The notes: a model not told the origin generated them from the sequence alone. Positions 25,397 to 34,253 are shown, counted from the stretch's first letter. The stretch: 48,109 nucleotides of DNA from an uncultured Eubacteriales bacterium (GCA_900553265.1 USDD01000008.1:1-48109), one strand, 5' to 3'. Made by a program: numbers and translations.

Positions 25397-27067
25397 TTAC
25401 TTCGTGCGGCCGGTGAACAGCTCGGTCAGAGAATCGTGACGGGCCTGCCACCAATCGCGCGCCTCCTGCGCATTGTAGGACCAGAGGGTCTTGAGGCATT
25501 CCGCCTTCGTGGCCTCGAAGTCCTCGGCCATGATGATGGTGGGCAGCATGTCCTTGGCCTTGTTGACGATGGTCTCGTCGATGCGGGCGATGTCCTCGGG
25601 CGCGGAACCCATGCCGGTCACGACGCGCATGTCGAAGATGTCGTTGATGTGGTCGTGGATGGTGCCCTCCTCCATCTTGTTCAGGAAGAGCTTCATCGGA
25701 TAGCTCACGCCGTAGTAGTCGCAGTAGTCCTTGTCGCAGGCGCTGAGCTCGCGGGTGTAGACCTGCTCGGTCATGAACAGATTGACCGGGTAGCCGTCGG
25801 AGTGCAGTTCGCCGTTGCCCATGGCGGTCAGCGTGCCGAATATGGCGTCCTGAATGCAAGAATCGACGAATTCGTCGCTCCAGTTGTTGTAGGCCTCGAT
25901 GATCTCATCGGTGAGCGTGGGCACGCCGTTCTCATCGTAGTCCCAGTGCACGCCCTGAATGCCGCTGTCCACCAGGCGCGCGCCGTCGTCGGTGGAGAGG
26001 TATTCCAGCACGCGCAGCGCGGCCTCGGGATCGGAGCTGCTGGCGGGAATGCCCACGAAGCAGGCGTCCCAGCCGCCGTTGTAATAGGAATTGCACCAGT
26101 AGGTCGTGCCCTCCACGGGCAGGGTCTGGAAGCCGCGGAACTCCTCGGCGGTGTTGGGGTTGGCCGCCTCATACTGCACGCCGTCGGAGGCCCAGATGGG
26201 AGAGAGCACCTGTCCGGCCGCGATCTTGGCCTTCATGTCGTCGCCGGTCTGGGTGAAGCTGTCGGGATCGAACAGGCCGGCCTTGTAGGCCTTGTTCAGA
26301 TACTCCAGGAAGCTCCACATGGGGCTGTTCTCATCCAGCGGCTCGTAGACCATTTCGCCGGTGTTGATATTGGTGCTGATGAAGTCGTTGGAGGTGTAAT
26401 AGCCGAAGGTGTAGTGCCACGGCCAGTAGGCCTGGCGGAAGTTGCCCAGCTCCAGGCTGTATCCGTAGACGGTCTTGCCGTCCTCGGTGGTGGGATTGAG
26501 CTTCTGCATCTCGCTGAGCAGCGCCAGCATGCTGTCGGTATCCGTCACCTCAGGATAGCCCATCTGCTTATACAGATCCCAGCGGACGTTGAACAGGGAG
26601 TGATAGGGCGTCATCGGCGCGCCCTCGCTGCCGCACTGCACGGGCAGGAAGTAGTAGCTGCCGTCGTCGGTTTCGGAGAGCACCTGCGCCATCTGAATGC
26701 GGTCCGGGTTGGACAGGATGGCGGGGGTCTTTTCCTCGCTGACCAGCGTGCTCAGGTCGAGCATCATGCCGTTCTCCACGCAGGTCTTGAGCATCGTGGC
26801 GTTGTAGACCATCAGGCAGTCGCCGACCTCGCCGGAGGAAAGGAGGATCGTTCCGCGGTCGCCGCCGGCGGTGACGGGGCTGATGAGCACGCCGGTTTCC
26901 TCGGCGATCTTCTGGGTGATGGCGCTGGTGGTATCTCCGTCGTCCACCGACGACCAGCCGTCGATGTAGACGAACTTCAGCTCCTTGGGCGCTTCCTCCG
27001 CGAAGGAGGGAACCGCCGACACGAGCAGCGTCAGCGCAAGCAGCAGGGCGATCAGCATTTTCTTCAT
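25397..27067 (-). CDS. Extracellular sugar-binding protein of an ABC importer (LipO-like)
   Basis: This 556-residue secreted protein has the signal peptide MKKMLIALLLALTLLVSAVPSFA and no lipobox cysteine. The length and motifs (ITQKIAEETGVLISPVTAGGD, MLDLSTLV, VRWDLYKQMGYPEVTDTDSMLALLSEMQKLNP, WPWHYTFGYY) match the large solute-binding proteins that pair with LplB/YtcP permeases and YesM/YesN sensors in clostridia. Their substrates are complex oligosaccharides. It is encoded directly after the two permeases, and AAAGGAGTG precedes the ATG. The importer has no ATPase gene here, which is usual because a shared MsmX-type ATPase serves such systems. Confidence 0.92.
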   Translation of the reverse strand: MKKMLIALLLALTLLVSAVPSFAEEAPKELKFVYIDGWSSVDDGDTTSAITQKIAEETGVLISPVTAGGDRGTILLSSGEVGDCLMVYNATMLKTCVENGMMLDLSTLVSEEKTPAILSNPDRIQMAQVLSETDDGSYYFLPVQCGSEGAPMTPYHSLFNVRWDLYKQMGYPEVTDTDSMLALLSEMQKLNPTTEDGKTVYGYSLELGNFRQAYWPWHYTFGYYTSNDFISTNINTGEMVYEPLDENSPMWSFLEYLNKAYKAGLFDPDSFTQTGDDMKAKIAAGQVLSPIWASDGVQYEAANPNTAEEFRGFQTLPVEGTTYWCNSYYNGGWDACFVGIPASSSDPEAALRVLEYLSTDDGARLVDSGIQGVHWDYDENGVPTLTDEIIEAYNNWSDEFVDSCIQDAIFGTLTAMGNGELHSDGYPVNLFMTEQVYTRELSACDKDYCDYYGVSYPMKLFLNKMEEGTIHDHINDIFDMRVVTGMGSAPEDIARIDETIVNKAKDMLPTIIMAEDFEATKAECLKTLWSYNAQEARDWWQARHDSLTELFTGRTK

Positions 27068-27132
27068 GAATCAAACACTCCTTTTCTATCTTTTTGCGGC
27101 GCGCGCCGCAAAATATCGTTCCGAAAGGGCCG

Positions 27133-28011
27133 TCAGCCCTTGATGGCGCCCACCATCAGTCCCTTGGTGAAGTACCGCTGCATGAACGGATAGACCAGCA
27201 GAATCGGCACCGTCACCACGAAGGTGATGGTCATGCGCACCGACAGCGTCGTGATCTGCGCCGCGCCCGGGCGCTTGGCCAGCTGCTCGGTGATCTTCTG
27301 GGCCTGCTGCATGTACTTATACAGCACGTACTGCAGCGTGTACAGGCGCTCGTTGAGGATGTAGATGTGGGTGTCGAACCAGTAGTTCCACTCCGCCACC
27401 ATCGAGAACACGGCGATGGTGGCCAGAATGGGCTTGGACAGCGGCAGAATGATCTTGAAGAAGATCGTTCCGAGGTTCGCGCCGTCGATGGTCGCCGCCT
27501 CCTCCATGTCCCTGGGGATGGACTCCATGTAGGTCTTAATCAGAATCACGTAGTACGGCGTGACCATGCCGGGCAGAATGTAGACCCAGAACGTGTTCGT
27601 CAGGCCGTAGGCGCGATAGACCAGATAGGTCGGAATCAGGCCGCCGCCGACGTACATGCTCACCACGCACAGCCGATAGAAGAACGTGCGCAGATACATC
27701 TCCCGCTTGGTCATCAGATAGGCGAAGAAGCTGGAGCCGATCAGCGTCAGACCCGACGCGCAGACCGTGCGCAGCACGCTCATCAGCATCGCGTGGGGAA
27801 TTTCGTCCATCGTCAGCACCGTCTGGATGTTCTTCAGCGTCAGTCCCTTCGGCAGGAGGGACAGTCCCCGCGCCGCCTCGGACGCGTCCGAGAAGGTGTA
27901 GATAATCAGATAATAGAACGGATAAAAGCACAGAAACGTGAACGCCGCCAGAAACAGCCAGATCAGGCCGTAGGTCGTCCTCGCGGCCGGGGTTTTCCGA
28001 GTCTGAATCAT
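27133..28011 (-). CDS. Carbohydrate ABC transporter permease (YtcP/LplC type)
   Basis: This 292-residue inner-membrane subunit has six hydrophobic helices. The EAA loop that docks the ATPase is YMESIPRDMEEAATIDGANLGTIFFKIILPLSKP. The C-terminus TKGLMVGAIKG is characteristic of this subfamily. The ATG at 28011 overlaps the stop of the upstream permease (ATGA). Extending the frame upstream would run through the other permease gene and is rejected. Confidence 0.94.
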   Translation of the reverse strand: MIQTRKTPAARTTYGLIWLFLAAFTFLCFYPFYYLIIYTFSDASEAARGLSLLPKGLTLKNIQTVLTMDEIPHAMLMSVLRTVCASGLTLIGSSFFAYLMTKREMYLRTFFYRLCVVSMYVGGGLIPTYLVYRAYGLTNTFWVYILPGMVTPYYVILIKTYMESIPRDMEEAATIDGANLGTIFFKIILPLSKPILATIAVFSMVAEWNYWFDTHIYILNERLYTLQYVLYKYMQQAQKITEQLAKRPGAAQITTLSVRMTITFVVTVPILLVYPFMQRYFTKGLMVGAIKG

Positions 28012-28913
28012 ATGATTCCCTCCCCTCGGGTGAGCTTGGACAGGCCGTTTACGCCCAGCAGCAGCGCGACCGACACCAGCGACTGGATGATGCTGATGGC
28101 CGTGGCAAAGGAATAGTCCATCGTCTTCAGGCCGATGCGGTAGGTGTACAGCTCCAGCACCTCCAGCTTGGACTGCACCATGACGTTGGAGAACGCGAAG
28201 TACTGATCCATGCCCACGGACAGGAAGCTGCCCACCTGCAGAAGCAGCAGCACGATGAACGTGGACATGATGCCCGGCAGCGTCACGTGCAGCGTGCACT
28301 GCCAGCGGTTCGCGCCGTCCACCACCGCCGCCTCGTAGAGCGTTTCGTCAATGCCGGTGATGGCCGCCAGATAGATGATGGAGTTCCAGCCGGCGGTCTT
28401 CCAGATGGTCAGTCCCTCCATGAAGAACCAGATGTTCTTCTTGTCCCCCAGCACGTTGTTCGTGGTATGGAACACCTGATTGAACAGGCCCTCGGAGGAG
28501 AAGATGCAGAAGCACAGCGAGTAGACGATTACCCAACTGACGAAGTTGGGAATGGTTATCGCCGTCTGAATGAGCATGCGCCTGCGCCGGCTGCGAATTT
28601 CGTTAATCAGAATGGCCAGCAGCATGGGGAACCACGAAAACAGCAGCGCCAGCGTGCTCAGCGCCACGGTGTTCGTCAGCGCGTTGAGCACGTCCTCGCG
28701 ATAAAAGCCGATGAGCTTGAAGTACTTCAGGCCCACGAAGGGCATCGTGGCCAGATCGCGGCCGGGCTTGTAATTGAAAAACGCCAGCGCCCAGCCCGCC
28801 AGCGGCACATACCGGATGGCGATGATGTGGATCACGAAGGGCAGCGCCAGCAGCGTCAGCAGCCATCGCCGCCTGTTCTTTTTCTGAAAGGATGATCGAA
28901 TGGCAGTCAGCAT
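28008..28913 (-). CDS. Carbohydrate ABC transporter permease (LplB type)
   Basis: This 301-residue permease forms the pore with the following gene product. It has six helices, and the EAA loop is ITGIDETLYEAAVVDGANRWQCTLHVTLPGIMS near residue 190. The N-terminal region with RYVPLAGWALAFFNYKPG is typical of LplB/UgpA proteins. AGGAGC precedes the ATG. It is the first gene of the importer operon, with its own promoter, and lies downstream of the structured repeat and the YesM/YesN genes. Confidence 0.94.
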   Translation of the reverse strand: MLTAIRSSFQKKNRRRWLLTLLALPFVIHIIAIRYVPLAGWALAFFNYKPGRDLATMPFVGLKYFKLIGFYREDVLNALTNTVALSTLALLFSWFPMLLAILINEIRSRRRRMLIQTAITIPNFVSWVIVYSLCFCIFSSEGLFNQVFHTTNNVLGDKKNIWFFMEGLTIWKTAGWNSIIYLAAITGIDETLYEAAVVDGANRWQCTLHVTLPGIMSTFIVLLLLQVGSFLSVGMDQYFAFSNVMVQSKLEVLELYTYRIGLKTMDYSFATAISIIQSLVSVALLLGVNGLSKLTRGEGII

Positions 28914-28973
28914 TATTTCAGAGCTCCTATCTCCAATAAAATCCGCGGCTCCCGCCGCCTTGTATCCTCTTTT

Positions 28974-29003
28974 ATTATAGAGCGGCGGCGGCGCGGTTGT
29001 AAA
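28974..29003 (-). promoter_or_regulatory. Promoter of the sugar importer operon
   Basis: On the minus strand TTTACA (plus 28998-29003) and a perfect TATAAT (plus 28974-28979) are 18 bases apart, about 60 bases before the first permease gene. The AraC-type regulator encoded nearby would be expected to act just upstream of it, in 29004-29100. Confidence 0.75.
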
Positions 29004-29100
29004 TCTTCAATTAACGCCCGCGCATCGCGATATTTTGACCTCGCCATCGGGAAAAATCCACCTATACTGACCCCGCATGTCAAATATTGAATATGCGCGC

Positions 29101-29127
29101 AGGGCCGCCGTAAGCACCGGCGGCCCT
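29101..29127. repeat. 27-bp direct repeat with internal hairpin, left copy
   Basis: AGGGCCGCCG and CGGCGGCCCT flank a short loop. The whole 27-base unit recurs without change and in the same orientation at 29328-29354, on the other side of a 200-bp structured segment. Confidence 0.85.
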
Positions 29128-29327
29128 CAGTCTGCTGACAAAGTCAGCAGACTGCCAGACGCTGAGAAACGCCGCAAGGCGAGGAAACACAGGCTGCAAA
29201 AGAGGGCGCATACACGAACGTATGCAACCGATTTTGCAGCCTGCGTTGACGAAGCAAGCAGAAATTTCGACCTCGGCAGAGGTCTTTTAAGGAAATTTCT
29301 GCGGTTGCGGGGTTTATCAGCGGTCTG
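29128..29327. mobile_element. 200-bp highly structured repeat-like element
   Basis: The segment begins CAGTCTGCTGACAAA, and the complement of its end begins CAGACCGCTGATAAA, giving imperfect 15-base terminal inverted repeats. Inside it are a perfect 12-bp hairpin (CAGTCTGCTGAC/GTCAGCAGACTG at 29128-29154), AGGCTGCAAAA with TTTTGCAGCCT, GCATAC with GTATGC, GCAGAAATTTC with GAAATTTCTGC, and GACCTC with GAGGTC. Open frames through it (for example minus 29144-29344) follow the stems and do not look like proteins. It is flanked by perfect 27-base direct repeats. It could be a non-autonomous mobile element or a structured RNA cassette. Confidence 0.7.
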
Positions 29328-29354
29328 AGGGCCGCCGTAAGCACCGGCGGCCCT
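29328..29354. repeat. 27-bp direct repeat with internal hairpin, right copy
   Basis: This is identical to 29101-29127. It lies 24 bases after the stop codon of the histidine kinase gene (minus strand), where a transcription terminator would be expected, but no T-run follows the hairpin. Confidence 0.85.
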
Positions 29355-29377
29355 GCTCAGGAATTCAGTTTTTCTAT

Positions 29378-31114
29378 TTATATGGCCATTCTTCGAAGCT
29401 CCAGACGCACGCGCACGCCGCCGCCGGGATTGGCCGACACCCGCGCGCCGCAGTCCGCCCCGAAGTGCAGCCGCACGCGCATGCCCGTGTTCACCACGCC
29501 GATGCGCTCGCAGCGCTCGCCCGCGTCCAGGCGGCGGTTCAGCTCCTCGATCTTCTCCTCGGGCATGTCTGCGCCGTCGTCGGCCACCTCCAGCCAGAAG
29601 CGGTCGCCCTCGCCGGTTCCGCCGCGCACGAAGATCGTTCCCCAGCGCTTTTCCGGCGCGAAGCCGTGGAGAATGGCGTTTTCGATCAGCGGCTGAAGGC
29701 AGAGTCTCGGCACCGGCGCGTCCATCAGCGTCTCCGGAAGCTCGACCTCCATGGGCATTTCGGTCATGTAGCGGGTGTTCATCAGCTTCAGATAGCGCCG
29801 GGACAGCTCGATCTCCTCCGAAAGCGGGCACAGCGGATTCTTCGCGCGAATCAGCGGCGCGAGCAGCCCGCCCAGATCGGCCAGACAGTCCGCGATGCGC
29901 CGCGAGCCCTCCATCATGGCCATCCATTTCAGCGTGTTGAGCGTGTTGTACAGAAAGTGGGGGTTGATCTGGTTGCGCAGCGCCTGAAGCTCGTATTCGC
30001 GCCGCTCGCGCTCCGCCTGCGCGTTCATGTCCGTGAGCCTCTGCAGGCTCTCCAGCATGCCGTTGTGCTGCCGCGCCAGCTTGGACAGCTCGTCCATGCC
30101 CGGCGCGTCCACGCGCAGCGAGTAATCGCCCTGCTCCACCCGCTCCATGCTGCGGGATATGCCCGTGACCGGCCGCAGCATCCGCCGCAGCCACAGCAGG
30201 AACACGCCCGCGGTGATGACCAGCGCCGCCGTCAGCGACAGCAGCGTCATCCGGCTCAGGCGGCGCATTTCCTGGGTATAGCCGCCGGAATACACCCGGT
30301 AGACGACCTCCATGTCGTCCGTGCCCAGCGCCCTGCGATAGCTGCGCACGCCGCTCTCCTTCGCCTCGACATAGACCGTGCCCAGCGCGTTCTCGTCGCC
30401 GCAGGAGAGCACGCGCCCCGCGCCGTCCAGCAGATACACGCCGCCCTGCGCCGTCTGCGCCAGCGCCGCGTAATGCTCCTCCAGCACCCGCGCGGAGAAG
30501 CCCAGCAGCAGCGCGCCGCCCTTGACGCGCACGCCCGCCAGAAGCAGCGGCGGCGCGTCGTCGTGACTGTAAAAGGGCTGCGGCATGCCCTGCTGCTCCA
30601 CCGCGCCGTAAAACCGGACGGCGCTCGCCGTCTCCTTCGCCACGCGCCCGGGCAGCTCCCACTGCGGCCACGCGTCAAAGCTGCGCACCGTGCTGGGCCC
30701 GAACATCAGAAGCGCTCCGTCCCGGGAATAGAGATAGACCGCCTTCAGCGCCGGAAAGCTGGTGAACATGCTCTTCACCGTGTCCCGAAGGCCCATCTGG
30801 ATGCTCGTGCGCTCCACCAGCGAAAACAGCTGCCGCTCCACCAGCGCCGAAACGTTGGAGTCCAGCTCCAGAAGCGTGGTCTGGCGGCGCATGGCGGCGA
30901 ATTCGCCGCTTAAGTTATCGCAGATCTGGTTCAGCTCCGCCAGCGTCGTGCGCTCACTCATGCGCTGCATCACGCCGTTGGCCATGCCGTTGACCAGAAC
31001 GCCCGACGCGGCCAGCGACAGCGTCAGCGCGATGCCGAAGAAGCACAGAAACCGCACCTGAATGCCGCTGAAGAAGCGCTTCAGCGCCTCAAACGGGCTT
31101 GCCGCGGTATTCAT
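29378..31114 (-). CDS. YesM-type sensor histidine kinase
   Basis: This is a 578-residue membrane sensor: a first helix at about residues 22-45, an extracellular Cache-like domain (about 46-275), a second helix near 285-305, a HAMP domain (RPVTGISRSMERVEQGDYSLRV), the His_kinase region with phospho-acceptor in LRNQINPHFLYNTLNTLKWMA, and an ATPase domain with LQPLIENAILHG and GVVNTGMRVRLHFG. Its gene overlaps the end of the response regulator gene by 26 bases. Pairs of this kind sense extracellular carbohydrates, often with the binding protein of the adjacent importer, and activate that importer operon. Confidence 0.93.
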   Translation of the reverse strand: MNTAASPFEALKRFFSGIQVRFLCFFGIALTLSLAASGVLVNGMANGVMQRMSERTTLAELNQICDNLSGEFAAMRRQTTLLELDSNVSALVERQLFSLVERTSIQMGLRDTVKSMFTSFPALKAVYLYSRDGALLMFGPSTVRSFDAWPQWELPGRVAKETASAVRFYGAVEQQGMPQPFYSHDDAPPLLLAGVRVKGGALLLGFSARVLEEHYAALAQTAQGGVYLLDGAGRVLSCGDENALGTVYVEAKESGVRSYRRALGTDDMEVVYRVYSGGYTQEMRRLSRMTLLSLTAALVITAGVFLLWLRRMLRPVTGISRSMERVEQGDYSLRVDAPGMDELSKLARQHNGMLESLQRLTDMNAQAERERREYELQALRNQINPHFLYNTLNTLKWMAMMEGSRRIADCLADLGGLLAPLIRAKNPLCPLSEEIELSRRYLKLMNTRYMTEMPMEVELPETLMDAPVPRLCLQPLIENAILHGFAPEKRWGTIFVRGGTGEGDRFWLEVADDGADMPEEKIEELNRRLDAGERCERIGVVNTGMRVRLHFGADCGARVSANPGGGVRVRLELRRMAI

Positions 31115-32288
31115 TGGGCGTCACCCCCGTATATTTGCGAAAGACTCGGATGAAATAGGTCGCGTTGGCGATGCCCACCAGCTCGCCCACGCGATAGACC
31201 GGCATCTCGCCGCCGTTGAGCAGCTGCTTGGCCCGATCCACGCGCGTCTGGTTCAGCATGTCCGTGAACGTGCAGCCCACCGTGGACAGAAACAGCCGGC
31301 TCAGATAGCCGGTGCTGACCGAGAGCTCGTCCGCGACGGACTGAAGGCTGATGGGCTTTGCGTAATTGCGCCGGATGATGCTCAGCGCGCCGGCGATCTT
31401 CCGCGGGCAGTCCCGGGTGGGCAGGTCGTCCAGCCACCGCCGCGCCCGGTCGTAGAGATGCGGCAGATCCTCGTAGCCCTCGCCCACGTTCTCCGGCGAA
31501 AAGCGGCTGTCCACGTTCAGATGGTCGTCCAGCAGATCGCTCACCCGCAGCAGTCCCTCGTCGCGGGGCGCGGCGTCCGCGTCGCCGCAGGCGAACAGCA
31601 GCACATATTCGCCCGGATGGTCGCAGTAGCATTCCCAGCGGTCGGAATCCCGCAGCGCCAGCCGCACCAGCTCCAGAACCATCGTCCGCAGCGTGCGCCC
31701 GCCGGGATCCTTTTCCAGAAAGCGCTCGTATTCCATCAGGCGCATCACCGTCAGCGAGAGCCTCCCCTGCCGCACGGCCATGCCCATGCTCTGCATGCCC
31801 TTCAGGAAATGGGCGCAGTCCAGGCTGCGATAGCGCACGTAATCGAAGAACATGCTCTCGCGAATGGGCTGTAAGTCCACCTCCTCGGGCCGCCGCTCCC
31901 GGGCGCTGAGGCTGTCCAGCTCCCCGCGGACGCGGCGCAGAATGTCCGTGAGCTTCTCCACCGTACAGGAGAGCTTCATCACATAGCCGCTGACGTCGAA
32001 CTCAATGGCCTGCCGCGCCGCGTCGAAGTCCTCCAGACACGTCAGCACCAGAATCCGCGTGCGCGCGTCCTCCGCCCGCACAGCCCGAATCAGCGACATG
32101 CCGTCCATCACCGGCATCTTGAGGTCGGTGATAATCAGGTCGGGCTTCAGGCGGCGGCAGGTCTGAAGCGCCTCCGCGCCGTCGGAGCATTCCGCGCACA
32201 CGCGCATGTCCAGCTTCTCCCAGTCCACCATGCTCTTGATTCCCATGCGAACCAGCGGCTCGTCCTCGGCCAGCAGCACCGTGTACAT
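31089..32288 (-). CDS. YesN-type AraC-family response regulator
   Basis: This is a 399-residue protein. The receiver domain (residues 1-120) has the acidic pair AEDE, phosphorylation site Asp55 in LIITDLKMPVMDG, and the conserved lysine in SGYVMKLS. A middle region of about 170 residues is typical of YesN proteins. The last 100 residues hold the two AraC helix-turn-helix units (ISLQSVADELSVSTGYLSRLFLSTVGCTF, then VGELVGIANATYFIRVFRKYTGVTPNEYR). The start at 32288 (MYTVLLAEDE) is the domain-correct one; frames extending upstream are not coding. It should activate the importer/GH20 operon. Confidence 0.94.
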   Translation of the reverse strand: MYTVLLAEDEPLVRMGIKSMVDWEKLDMRVCAECSDGAEALQTCRRLKPDLIITDLKMPVMDGMSLIRAVRAEDARTRILVLTCLEDFDAARQAIEFDVSGYVMKLSCTVEKLTDILRRVRGELDSLSARERRPEEVDLQPIRESMFFDYVRYRSLDCAHFLKGMQSMGMAVRQGRLSLTVMRLMEYERFLEKDPGGRTLRTMVLELVRLALRDSDRWECYCDHPGEYVLLFACGDADAAPRDEGLLRVSDLLDDHLNVDSRFSPENVGEGYEDLPHLYDRARRWLDDLPTRDCPRKIAGALSIIRRNYAKPISLQSVADELSVSTGYLSRLFLSTVGCTFTDMLNQTRVDRAKQLLNGGEMPVYRVGELVGIANATYFIRVFRKYTGVTPNEYRGKPV

Positions 32289-32386
32289 TCCAAATCCTCC
32301 ACTTTCTTTCGTCGGTCGTGCGTGTGCATCCACTTTTTTTGTTCTGTTTCCCGCCGCGGGCGCTTTGGAAGGTGCAAAATTGACGA

Positions 32387-32415
32387 TTGACTTCAGTCCC
32401 GTCCCGGTATACTCT
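32387..32415 (+). promoter_or_regulatory. Promoter for the TIM-barrel/CBM9-like gene pair
   Basis: TTGACT at 32387-32392 and TACTCT at 32410-32415 are 17 bases apart, about 40 bases before the start codon at 32454. A second TTGAC lies just upstream at 32380. The divergent promoter of the YesN gene must lie in the same 165-base spacer but is not clear. Confidence 0.5.
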
Positions 32416-32453
32416 AATATTACGTTCTATATGGATCAAGGAGGTCGTTGCTC

Positions 32454-33503
32454 ATGAACCCCAAGCCCCTGAAGCTCGGCGCCGCGTACCACGGCAACCG
32501 CATGCCCCATCACGCCCGCGAGGATATGCGCGACATGATGCGCAGCGGAATGGATCTCGTGGTGCACATGTTTTCTCACACCGACTGGGACCGGCACAAG
32601 AACAAGATGAAGGAGATTCTGGAGATCTCCCACGAGGTCGGCCTGGAGACCTGGGTGGACAACTGGGGGCTGTCCGGCCCGCCCGGCGACAAGTCCCATT
32701 TTCTGTCCTATCACCCGGAGGCCCATCAGATTTATTCCGACGGCGCCATGGATCCCGTGCGCGTATGCCTGAACAGCGACGCGTTCCGCGCCTTCACCCG
32801 CGAATGGATCGACACGGTGGAGTACATCGGCGGCAAAACCATCTTCTGGGACGAGCCGCACCTGCCGCAGAAGGAGGTCGGCGGTCGCACGCTGTTCTCC
32901 TGCGCCTGCCCGCACTGCAAAGCGCTGTTCCGCGAGCGCTTCGGCCACGACATGCCCGAGACGCTCACCGACGAAGTAAAGCGCTTCCGCCTGGACACCA
33001 TCGCCGGCTATTTCGCCGAGGCCACCGCTTACAGCGCCAAAAAGGGCCTCAAGAACGCCGTCTGCGTGATGCTCGGCGAGCAGCATGGCGTGAGTTTGGA
33101 GACGCTGGACGGCATCTGCGGCGTGGACACGCTGGACAACATCGGCTCGGATCCCTACTGGCTGGGCGTCGCGGACGCGGATCCCTACGGCTTCGTGTAT
33201 GAAAACACGAAGAAGAGCCTGGCCGTCAGCGAGCATTTCGGCAAGGATCACAACATCTGGATTCAGACCTACGCCAATCCCCGGGGCCGCGAGGAGGAGA
33301 TCGTCCAGGCCGCCGAAGCCGCCTACGACGCGGGGGCGCGCACGATCATCGCCTGGGGTTATTACGGCAGCGAATCCAACGACTACGCCGCGGAAAACGC
33401 CGAAAAGACCTGGAGCGTGACCTGCGAGGCGTTCCGCCGCATTCGCGAAATGGAGCGCGACCGGGTGCTCGCGGCCAACCGTGCCCGCTATCTCCATGAA
33501 TAA
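32454..33503 (+). CDS. Putative TIM-barrel glycoside hydrolase-like protein, unclassified
   Basis: This 349-residue cytoplasmic protein has no signal peptide. The repeated pattern of hydrophobic strands followed by helices, with acidic residues at strand ends (VVHMFSHTDWD, TWVDNWGL, TIFWDEPHLPQ, NIGSDPYW, IWIQTYANP, TIIAWGYYG), is that of a (beta/alpha)8 barrel. FWDEPH places a glutamate where retaining glycosidases keep their acid/base. SCACPHC, a C-x-C-x-x-C cluster, follows the strand, as in the GH20-type protein of this window. I cannot assign a family. AGGAGG lies nine bases before the ATG. It overlaps the CBM9-like gene, so the two probably act together on a glycan. Confidence 0.65.
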   Translation: MNPKPLKLGAAYHGNRMPHHAREDMRDMMRSGMDLVVHMFSHTDWDRHKNKMKEILEISHEVGLETWVDNWGLSGPPGDKSHFLSYHPEAHQIYSDGAMDPVRVCLNSDAFRAFTREWIDTVEYIGGKTIFWDEPHLPQKEVGGRTLFSCACPHCKALFRERFGHDMPETLTDEVKRFRLDTIAGYFAEATAYSAKKGLKNAVCVMLGEQHGVSLETLDGICGVDTLDNIGSDPYWLGVADADPYGFVYENTKKSLAVSEHFGKDHNIWIQTYANPRGREEEIVQAAEAAYDAGARTIIAWGYYGSESNDYAAENAEKTWSVTCEAFRRIREMERDRVLAANRARYLHE

Positions 33504-34098
33504 TTCCTATGTTCTGGCCCGAACCCACGAGCTCTCCCGGATGCGCGAGGGCCGCGTCGAAGCCTATCCCTGGGGCGGTGAATACCGCCCCGAGGTGCGG
33601 TTTCGCGCCGGATGGAGCGATTCCGGCCTGCGCGTATGGATGGAATGCCGCGAAGCCGACCCGCTGCGCCGCGTGAATCAGCCGAACGGCCGCGTCTGGT
33701 GCGATTCCTGCATGGAGTTCTTTCTCGCCCCCGGCCCGCGGGCGCAGGACGGCTATTTCAACTTCGAGATGAACGCCCTGGGCGCGATGCTGCTGGGCTT
33801 CGGCGTTTCGGACGCCGAGTTTGTGTTCGAGGATTTTCCGCGATCGCAGCTTCCATTGCGGGCCGAGGTGCTCCCCGACCGGTGGACGCTGGAGCTTTCC
33901 GTGCCATTCGCGCTGATTCAGCGCCGCTTTCCCGGCTTCTGCCCGCAGTCCGGAACCGTGATGCACGGCAATTTCTACAAATGCGGCGATGAAACCGCGC
34001 AGCCCCATTTCGGCTGCCGCTTCCCCATCGACGCTTCGCAGGTACCCGAGCCGAATTTCCATCGGCCGGAATATTTCGGCGCGCTGATTCTGGAATAG
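33496..34098 (+). CDS. CBM9-like carbohydrate-binding domain protein
   Basis: This is a 200-residue single-domain protein of the family 9-like carbohydrate-binding/DOMON-like beta sandwich: VRFRAGWSDSGLRVWMECREADP, VWCDSCMEFFLAPGP, YFNFEMNALGAMLLGFG, WTLELSVPFALIQ and GNFYKCGDE. This type occurs in clostridia and Bacteroidota as a stand-alone cytoplasmic or C-terminal module. The ATG at 33496 lies within the end of the preceding gene, which it overlaps by eight bases, so its expression is coupled. It may help the barrel protein hold its substrate. No catalytic residues are evident. Confidence 0.78.
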   Translation: MNNSYVLARTHELSRMREGRVEAYPWGGEYRPEVRFRAGWSDSGLRVWMECREADPLRRVNQPNGRVWCDSCMEFFLAPGPRAQDGYFNFEMNALGAMLLGFGVSDAEFVFEDFPRSQLPLRAEVLPDRWTLELSVPFALIQRRFPGFCPQSGTVMHGNFYKCGDETAQPHFGCRFPIDASQVPEPNFHRPEYFGALILE

Positions 34099-34222
34099 GC
34101 AGTTTCTTCAATCGCTAAAAATATTATACATGTCCTCCGCGGCGCTGTCAACCATCCCAAAGCGCGCGCCGCCGCGAGTCTTTCCCCGGCGGAATCTCTT
34201 CGCCATTGATTCTTCAGAACGA

Positions 34223-34252
34223 TTGACAAAAGCCGGATGGATGTGGTATATT
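34223..34252 (+). promoter_or_regulatory. Promoter of the ROK operon
   Basis: A perfect TTGACA at 34223-34228 and TATATT at 34247-34252 are 18 bases apart. The spacer end GGATGTGG matches the Gfo/Idh promoter at 22267-22274 in seven of eight positions. Confidence 0.85.
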
Positions 34253-34253
34253 A

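Noticed and set aside
23567..27193. Open frame of over 1,200 codons on plus
   Set aside because: It lies antisense to the GH20 and binding-protein genes, is rich in His, Gln, Val and Ala, and has no domain pattern. It is a shadow frame.
29144..29344. Small cysteine/arginine-rich open frame inside the structured element
   Set aside because: It follows the hairpin arms and the flanking repeat and has no ribosome site, so the structure explains it better than a protein.
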